Source: Deinandra increscens subsp. villosa
Taxonomy: Eukaryota; Streptophyta; Magnoliopsida; Asterales; Asteraceae
Direction: 5' to 3'
Length of the DNA: 64,000 nt
NCBI GenBank assembly: GCA_039602395.1
Contig: JBCNJP010000023.1
Coordinates: 91,900,030-91,964,029 of the forward strand
Shown: positions 57,652 to 64,000 of the stretch, one piece after another
Layout of the letters: each line of letters opens with the position of its first letter
Numbering within the stretch: the first letter of the stretch is position 1
Program-made: the position numbers and the translations under genes
Notes under the pieces: generated by a model
Told to the model about the DNA's origin: nothing
What the model saw: only the letters and a program-made list of their open reading frames with translations
Database searches by the model: none

Positions 57652-58237
57652 TAGGGGTGTTTAACGGTGCGGTTTATGGTTTATTGGGTTTGATTTATTC
57701 GGGATTGGAGTTTTTTTAGTCTATCCGTAAACCGAACTGAACAATATTGAAAAAAATCTTTACCGAACCATAGTCAATTGTATTCAATTCGGAGCGGTTT
57801 CAGATAAAATCGAATTCTCCTGTATTCAACCGAATAACATATTTTTCCTACTTTTGCGGCTAACAACAAAAAAGGAAACGAACAACATGATATTAACATA
57901 TCTTAAAAGTTTAGAAACACAATACGTAAAAAACCCGAAAGAGTCTTAAATAAAAAACAAACTTCAAAGTTTGATGAAAAATGAAACTTTCATCTCGATT
58001 TTTTTTTGAAGACTTGTGAACAAAAACAAAATACTTATTTCATGGTTATAAAAAAAAAACTTCTATGGTTTAAATGGATAATCGACTAAAAGACACACAC
58101 ATCCGTTAGCCAAACCGTAAACTGAATTCACAATTCGGATATGGTTAGAAACCGAACCGTAATCCGTATTTACAATATGTTTCGGTTTTTTCAGATACGG
58201 ATACGGTTTATATTTCGATTATTTCTGGACACCGCTA
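57652..58237. mobile_element. hAT-like MITE, GGTTCGG-rich
   Basis: The left end TAGGGGTGTTTAACGG and the right end, reversed, TAGCGGTGTCCAGAAAT are similar inverted termini. The interior has repeated ACCGAAC and CGGATAC words. No target duplication confirmed. Confidence 0.5.
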
Positions 58238-58254
58238 GTCAAATTGATGGTGGT

Positions 58255-58302
58255 GGGAGAGGGAGAGGGAGAGGGAGAGAGGGAGGGAGAGAGGGAGAGT
58301 TG
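58255..58302 (+). repeat. GA-rich microsatellite
   Basis: GGGAGA repeated units with GGGAGG variants, about 48 bases, purine-only on the plus strand. Confidence 0.9.
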
Positions 58303-58551
58303 CGTTGGAAGAACAGATTTACGATGAACATTTGGGTAATTGGAAGAGATTGAGATCCTGTGTGTTTGATGAAGTTTATGAATTATGATTCGACTTGATT
58401 TGATAATTTTGGTGGTCAATTTTCATGTTCACGAGAAGTTAATGATGAAGGTGATTTATATAAATAATAGTCCTTAACCTGTAAAATGACTATATTTTAT
58501 TTTTTTAACAGAAATTTAACACAAAAATTTACCTTCATTTATGATGGGGAG

Positions 58552-59731
58552 TTTTTTTTTTGAAAAGCCGATATATTACGCACCAAGACCCATAAACTAG
58601 CAAGATACTAGCCGGGGCCACCAACAACAAACTCCATTACATGAACGAACAATTTGCCCAATCTATTCTATATTTACATCTATTGGTCAACCAAAACTCG
58701 CTCCTAACTTTGGATATCCTTAATGATTTTGTACGTCGAAGGGGTCACACCTTGAAATATGCCAACGTTCATTTCTTTCCACAAGCACGAACACGCAATA
58801 AGGATAACCGCATGGATGACCTCCTTCTTATCCTCCACCATTTTATACAAGTTGAGAATGTCATCAAAGGAAAACACAAAAATCGGAGGGATCTTGCATC
58901 CAGCAATCCAAGCAAAGATATTGACTTTGGTGGGAACTAGCTTAGACCAGTGGAGAAAGATCTGGTCCTTTGTGGAAATAGCAGCCTTGCACGAAACAAG
59001 CGGCCACACAACTTTAGCCGAAAAGTCTTCTGTCCCGCCGGTTCTCCAAATCAGCCTCTATCCGTCTCCACAATCCAATTTTGCAAACCAAAACTCCGTG
59101 TGGTGAGGTATCTATTAACGCTTAGTATGGGTTTCCAAGTTCCAGAAAAGCGGCCTTGCACGGAACAAACATGGAGCTTCCATGAACAGAGTGAATGGCG
59201 TGGATGGATCTTCTCCAAAGCCCGTTCTCCTCCGTTTTAAATCTCCAAACCCATTTACAAATGAAGCTTTCGTTATATCCTCTGAAGAAAGTAAAGACCA
59301 AACCCACCTACTTTCTTTGGTTTGCAAACTTCACTTCTTTTAACCTAATGAACTTTTTTACCATCCTCCGAGCCACCCATAAAAACTTGAATCTAATCCG
59401 TTCAAGATCCTCAATCGCTTTTTTAAGGGTCTTGTATAAGGAGAAATAATACAAAGGTAAACTATCCAAAACATTTGTGAAAAGAACCAACCTTCCACTT
59501 ACAGATAGGTGTTTGGCCTTCCACCAACATAGCCATCTTTCAAAGAAATCCACAACGCCTTGCCAACTTCTCCTATCGTTCATGTTGGCATCAACCATCA
59601 TGCCTAAATATTGAAGGGGAAGCTGCCCTCCAAGCACCCGCAACTCACGGCCTTCGCTTTCAACATCACATCATCCAGGTTGACTCCGTAAATTGCACAC
59701 TCTGATCAATTTAGAAAAGGTAACAGAAATG
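58552..59731 (-). mobile_element. 5'-truncated L1-type LINE with 23-bp target duplication
   Basis: Minus-strand translation gives GGQLPLQYLGMMVDANMNDRR, LSVSGRLVLFTNVLDSLP, IRFKFLW (reverse transcriptase C-terminal part), then LVPTKVNIFAWIAGCKIPP and zf-RVT remnants. Frameshifts and stops are present. A T-run at 58552 is the poly-A tail of the inserted strand. TTACCTTCATTTATGATGGG at 58529 and TTACCTTCATATATGATCGG at 59732 are matching 23-bp flanks with two differences. Everything before the reverse transcriptase thumb is missing. Confidence 0.85.
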
Positions 59732-59754
59732 TTACCTTCATATATGATCGGGAG

Positions 59755-60730
59755 GTCTTTTTGGTACCCACTATCAAACTTATTGGATCGAACATGTATG
59801 TATATTGTCACACTTGAGGACAAAATCTATAACCTTCTTTGTTTGTGTGTTGCTATTTTAGTATAATTGGATTAATTATGGATCGATACATCTTGTAACT
59901 TATATCGGTCAGGTTTGGTGGTGCGGGGTAGTGCACACCCGTATTGATAAGGTTAGAGGGATCCAAGGGGGTAACGCCCCCGAGAGAGCAGGGTCCAAGG
60001 GGCAGAGCCCCTGGCTGGGGTCGCTTGGAAAATTTTTATTTTAACAAAAAGTCTTTCACAGAAAATGCATCGGATTTTTATTTTTGGCTCAAAATGTTAT
60101 TAATTAAACTCGAGGGACTATTTGTATAATTTGCCCAAAAACCGAATTTGCAGTTATCTTAAAACTGCAAATACACTCCTGCAGTTTTAACGTATTATGA
60201 TCATCAAAAATTTCTGGTCTGGTTTTCTCACAATCGAATTTCTTTCTTGAATTCGAAAAGATCTCTAGATCGTATCCTATTGAAATCTTAGACGAACCCT
60301 CAAGATTTTCAGTCTGAAAGTGCATCACGCTTTATGGAGTTTTCAAACATTCAAATTTCTAACACCGTGTAACTAAAACATATTTAAATTGGATATTATA
60401 AAGTTTAACAAGTTTTATAATAAATTGTGGAATTTCTAAACCTTAAACTTTTGTTTTAAAGCTTATTGGGTATCTTAGTTTATGTATTTCTTTTTTTTTA
60501 ACAGTTAATCCTCACACCCATTTACAATACACTTATAAATTATAATTCCATAAAACACACCATCATAAAACCTAGGTCACCTCCAAAGAGAAACAAGCAA
60601 CATAATCATCTTTTTTAACATTCTAATCATAGGCCAGATTGCAGTAACTTAACAATCTGAACAAGATTTACAAACAAGATAATAGGGTGTTTATCATTAG
60701 ATGTGGGTTCATAGAAAAAGACTAGCCAGA
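59755..60730. other. Spacer, no gene seen
   Basis: A G+C-richer patch at about 59945-60020 (GGGATCCAAGGGGGTAACGCCCCC...CAAGGGGCAGAGCCCCTGG) looks like a transposon or rDNA-like repeat fragment with local palindromes. The rest is A+T-rich. The right end contains the CKS 3' untranslated region. Confidence 0.4.
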
Positions 60731-62310
60731 TCACTTGGCTAGCAAGGCTTGGTGAGCCTGAGCCTGGTTCTCTTGGTTCTGCTGATAGTTGAGTGGCCTC
60801 CTGAAAAGCATGATGTGTGGCTCCGGGCGGTGGACAGCATAGTGCACCCATCCTCGACTCTGCTGCACTCCAATTGCACGCCATTCGTTCTATACAAACA
60901 AATTTACAACCCGTTATCATCACAGCCTTTGCGTAATGAAGATAAAGTTTTAGGGCCAAATATCATAACATCTAGTTATGAAAATAATTTCTATACATTT
61001 GATGATTAGATACAAACTCAAAAGAGACTCTAGGTTCTCTATAATGAAACAGGAGGGAACAAACAAAGGCGGTTGAAAGTTTAAAACGTCTAGACCTTGA
61101 AGAACAAAAAATATGGTAAATTCTCTATTCTAAAAAAGCCTTCAAATACTTGATCACCTCTATTTCAAATTATCATCACAGCCTTATTCCAAAATGAAAG
61201 TTTAAAGTCAACATCTTTGCTTAACGGAGATAAAGGAAAGTTTAAAGACAACATCTTTGCTTAATGGAGATAAAGGTTTAGGGCCAAACATCATAACATC
61301 TAGTTATGAAATAATTTCTATACATTTGATTAGATACAAACTCAAAAGAGACTCTAGGTTCTCTATAATGAATCAAGAGTGAACAAACAATGGCGACTGA
61401 AACGTCTAGACCTTAAAGACACAAAGAATAATGGTAAATTTAGTATCCTAAAAAAACTTCATAACTTGATCATATTATAACTCCTTAACCTAATTGAGTA
61501 AAACTGGTTAAGCGAATGGTTTTGCTGTAAATCAAAGTTTATCAATGGTCTTATTGTTTATCAATATTTCAAACAAAATCATTTGATCCTCAAGCTGTGA
61601 AAGCATCATTTCAACCAAGACTAGGTAATCACCTCGAATTGGAAGATCAAATTAACTATATATTGTGACAAATTTCATTTGAATAATTGTCTACTTCTAG
61701 GGTTTCCTACATCAAATTCATCTTGAAATGATAAGGCTGGTACTACATTCTTATCAATTGATAATGAAGATCCTATGATCCTAATCTAATAATTGTCCAC
61801 TTTTTGGGTTTCCTACATAAATTTCATCTCGAAATCATAGGCTGCTACTAAATTCTTATCGATTGATCATGAAGATCCTAATCTAATAATTGTCTTCCTA
61901 TATCAATTTCATCTCAAAATCATAAGGATGCTACTAAATCCTTATCCATTGATCATGAAGATCCAAATCTACACGTACACACTTGAGCAAAAAACCGTTA
62001 ATTAACTAAAACGAATTTCGCATATGAAAATTGAAAACCTAATAAGCAATCAAAATCAACAATATACCTCGGCTAACAGACGATTCTTCGGAAGAAGCTT
62101 CGCCACTTCTGGAGGCAGAACAACATGCCTATAAATCACAATTTCGGAACACGGAAATCAAATCATTGAAATCGCCATTAACAAAAAGCAAAACGAGAAC
62201 GAATTAAGATAGTACGAAGTACGAACAATCGAGGCAGATTATGAGATAAACTATTACCTGTATTCGAACGTATCATCGAAATACTTCTCGGAGTACTGGA
62301 TCTGGCCCAT
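60731..62310 (-). CDS. CKS1: Cyclin-dependent kinase regulatory subunit (CKS1)
   Basis: Three exons on the minus strand: 62310-62258, 62128-62068, 60889-60731. Introns are GT-AG and in phase, giving 90 residues (Arabidopsis CKS1 is about 87). The sequence MGQIQYSEKYFDDTFEYRHV, LPPEVAKLLPKNRLLAENEW, GVQQSRGWVHYAVHRPEPHI and LFRRPLNYQQ is the complete CKS fold. It has the phosphate-binding basic residues and the HxPEPH hinge. CKS proteins bind CDK and promote multisite phosphorylation during the cell cycle. The Gln/Ala-rich end (QNQENQAQAHQALLAK) is normal for plants. Intron 2 is unusually long (1.18 kb) and holds internal repeats. The gene appears intact. Confidence 0.96.
60945..61470. repeat. 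~210-bp duplication in CKS1 intron 2
   Basis: GGGCCAAATATCATAACATC...GACTCTAGGTTCTCTATAATGAA...GTCTAGACCTTGAAG at 60945-61165 recurs at about 61270-61470 with small indels. A short connecting repeat (AAGTTTAAAG...CAACATCTTTGCTTAA) sits between them. Confidence 0.9.
61685..61972. repeat. Triplicated ~100-bp unit in CKS1 intron 2
   Basis: Three diverged units each contain TAATTGTC, TTCATCT(T/C)(G/A)AAAT, GCT(G/A)CTACTAAATTCTTATC and TGATCATGAAGATCC. Confidence 0.85.
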
Positions 62311-62981
62311 GGCGGATTCAAAATTTCAGATTTCAACCAAATCGTGATGAGATCGGAGTTAGAAAAACTGCAGATTACGATGGATTGAAGAAACGATGAG
62401 TGAATTTTAGCCGAGATTGAGGAATTTACGAATGGATGAAATATGAAAATAGAAAACCCTAGATACCTCTGTGGCTTGTGGTGATGTAGAAAAAGGGGAT
62501 TAAAAAATAAAAATACGAATAAAGAATTTTATACAACTAGTGGCAAGGGTGGGAAATTGATTTCGATTTTCAAAATTTGGAACTATTAAACCCACCAACC
62601 GACATGTTAGACACGAGAATGACCCGGGTTTCACTAACGGGTTTACGGGTATGACACGGGTTTACGGGTATGACTAAAGGCTACTCCAAACCCTTTTGTT
62701 CTAAACCTATATCCAAAAAAATTAATTTGAGTTCATGTCATGTTTTTTGGTCAAATAAAAAATTCATATCCTATTGTAAACACATGTTTAAATACAAAAG
62801 TTACTATTCATTTGATAAGAAATCACTATACCTCATGGTGTCTCATGGAGTCCCATTACACATAGTCTAAGAACAAAAATAGTAAATTACAAATCTTGTC
62901 TTTATGAATATAACTAATTACGAATTTGTCCTTTATGAAAAACTAATTACACCACACGTCCTTTATTACTAAATGTCTTGC
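62311..62981. other. CKS1 upstream region and spacer
   Basis: Probable leader and promoter of CKS1 lie just right of 62310. GGGTTTACGGGTATGAC is repeated at about 62640 and 62660. No gene. Confidence 0.4.
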
Positions 62982-62989
62982 ACTCTCAG

Positions 62990-63279
62990 CAGGGGCGGAC
63001 CCACATAGGGCCCAGGGGTAGCGCCCGCTACCCCTGAAATTTTACCCCGACGTGCCAATTTTTTTTTTTATAGGTTTTCGGTTTTTCGCGACCCCTGAAA
63101 CGAATTTTTCGCGACCCCTGGAAGAAATTTTATGGCTTTTACTTAAAATTATGATCAAAAGTCTCTTAAAAATATGATTAAAAGCCCGTTAACTACCTAA
63201 AAAAAATTTTCGGGGGCGCTGCCCCCGAACCCCCATTAGTCCCCGCTACCCCTGATATTCTTTCCTGGATCCGCCACTG
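62990..63279. mobile_element. hAT-type MITE, same family as 47547-47759
   Basis: The ends CAGGGGCGGACCCA and GGATCCGCCACTG are inverted. The flanks ACTCTCAG (62982-62989) and ACTCTCCG (63280-63287) match at 7 of 8 bases. It shares two GCGACCCCTG(A/G)AA units with the 47.5-kb element and has an extra palindrome TCGGGGGCGCTGCCCCCGA at about 63211. Confidence 0.85.
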
Positions 63280-64000
63280 ACTCTCCGTCATTTACACTAA
63301 CTCCATCTACAAAGTCAGTTAACTTTTACATATGCCTAAAACGTGGGAGGGCAAAATATTTGTTTCCCTAAAATAAAATTTAAAAAAAAAAACCATTAAT
63401 GTAATTGTGACAATTGAAGTTTTGTTCTCTCTATGTGTCCAGCAAACTAACGACCTACTTAATTTTCGAGACGGAAATTCCTTCAACAAGGGGATGATGT
63501 CACACCCGATAAATTTAGGTGATTCCTGACAGACACAATCTTCGTTATTTCAAACATACGTGCATTCATACATCTATTAGGGTTTATTATTCGATGTGTC
63601 AATTAGTCCACAAACACTCACACACAAGTCCGTCCTGACGTTGTTTGACTATTTAATCAAACGCTAAATGAACAAACAAAACTTATACAATTTACGTTAC
63701 GTGAATTTATGTAAGCTTGCATGTTAACTGATTTACGTGACCATGATTCCATGTTATTTTTATGTGCTATTAGAAGTCCATAATTTGTAAATGCTGTTTA
63801 GGAATTTTATTATAAACGTATGCGGATTAAGTAATTTATAAATGGGTCATTAGCATATATCCCCTTCTAAACTTGAGAAATTGCATATATCTCCAAATCA
63901 ATCTTAAAGAACATTCTACATATGCATTGAAAACTTGTATTTTGGGGAAATATGCAAATTTTTTTCAAAGTAAAGGAATATATACAATTTTCCCTATATA
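63280..64000. other. Spacer, possible LTR start
   Basis: No gene. TGTCACACCCGATAAATTTAG at about 63499 resembles the first bases of a Ty3/gypsy LTR (compare the minus-strand edge at 7447). The window ends before this can be confirmed. Confidence 0.3.

Noticed and set aside
60627..60959. Longer minus-strand frame through the CKS1 last exon
   Set aside because: It is in a different frame from the conserved CKS sequence.

Overview
The window is nuclear DNA from a flowering plant, a eudicot. Evidence: split genes with GT-AG introns, plant-only families (XTH, SOSEKI, CHYR1-type RING, IRX7/FRA8), an A+T-rich background, and dense plant transposons (Ty1/copia, Ty3/gypsy, L1-type LINEs, PIF/Harbinger with a Plant_tran transposase, hAT-type MITEs, SINEs). 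Repeat style suggests Asteraceae, but that is a weak inference. I saw no bacterial, organellar or viral genome segment and no CRISPR array.

Layout. 1-3 kb: two adjacent inverted-repeat elements and A+T-rich DNA. 3.07-5.10 kb (+): an intact xyloglucan endotransglucosylase/hydrolase (XTH31/32 type). 5.1-8.9 kb: MITEs, an LTR-like piece with a tandem repeat, and Harbinger-type debris. 8.9-11.0 kb (-): a Harbinger element with a broken transposase. 11.7-13.3 kb (-): an intact exostosin-family glycosyltransferase of the IRX7/FRA8 type. 13.7-14.25 kb: a SINE-like element and a LINE tail. 14.47-21.1 kb: a second Harbinger element (+), decayed, with a near-pristine copia retrotransposon (-) nested in it (identical 126-bp LTRs, TATAG target duplication). 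21.2-24.4 kb: LINE debris, tandem repeats and an unrecognised gene remnant. 24.96-29.50 kb (+): an RRP12-like ribosome-biogenesis gene that stops early. 30.2-31.3 kb: a long-TIR element with a gene-like core. 31.9-36.8 kb: gypsy and LINE remnants. 38.11-41.08 kb (+): a SOSEKI (DUF966) polarity gene with a rearranged exon 2 and a damaged last splice site. 43.10-45.81 kb (-): an intact CHY/CTCHY/RING E3 ligase (RZPF34/CHYR1 type). 46-51.7 kb: MITEs and a copia remnant. 51.7-56.4 kb: a 1.7-kb direct duplication carrying histone H2B, one copy tail-less and one intact. 57-59.8 kb: SINE, MITE and LINE with target duplications. 60.73-62.31 kb (-): an intact CKS cyclin-dependent-kinase regulatory subunit. 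63 kb: another hAT-type MITE.

Functional reading. The genes are unrelated housekeeping or growth genes separated by transposons, not a cluster. XTH and IRX7 act on cell-wall polysaccharides. H2B and CKS are cell-cycle linked. RRP12 acts in ribosome assembly, SOSEKI in cell polarity, and CHYR1 in ubiquitin-mediated stress signalling. I found no convincing new multi-gene system. The most informative observations are gene rearrangements: the H2B copy that lost its ubiquitination tail, the truncated RRP12 with an in-frame exon duplication, and the SOSEKI tandem pseudo-exons with a changed donor. Exon boundaries were placed by eye from splice signals, reading phase and family similarity recalled from memory. 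No database search was run.
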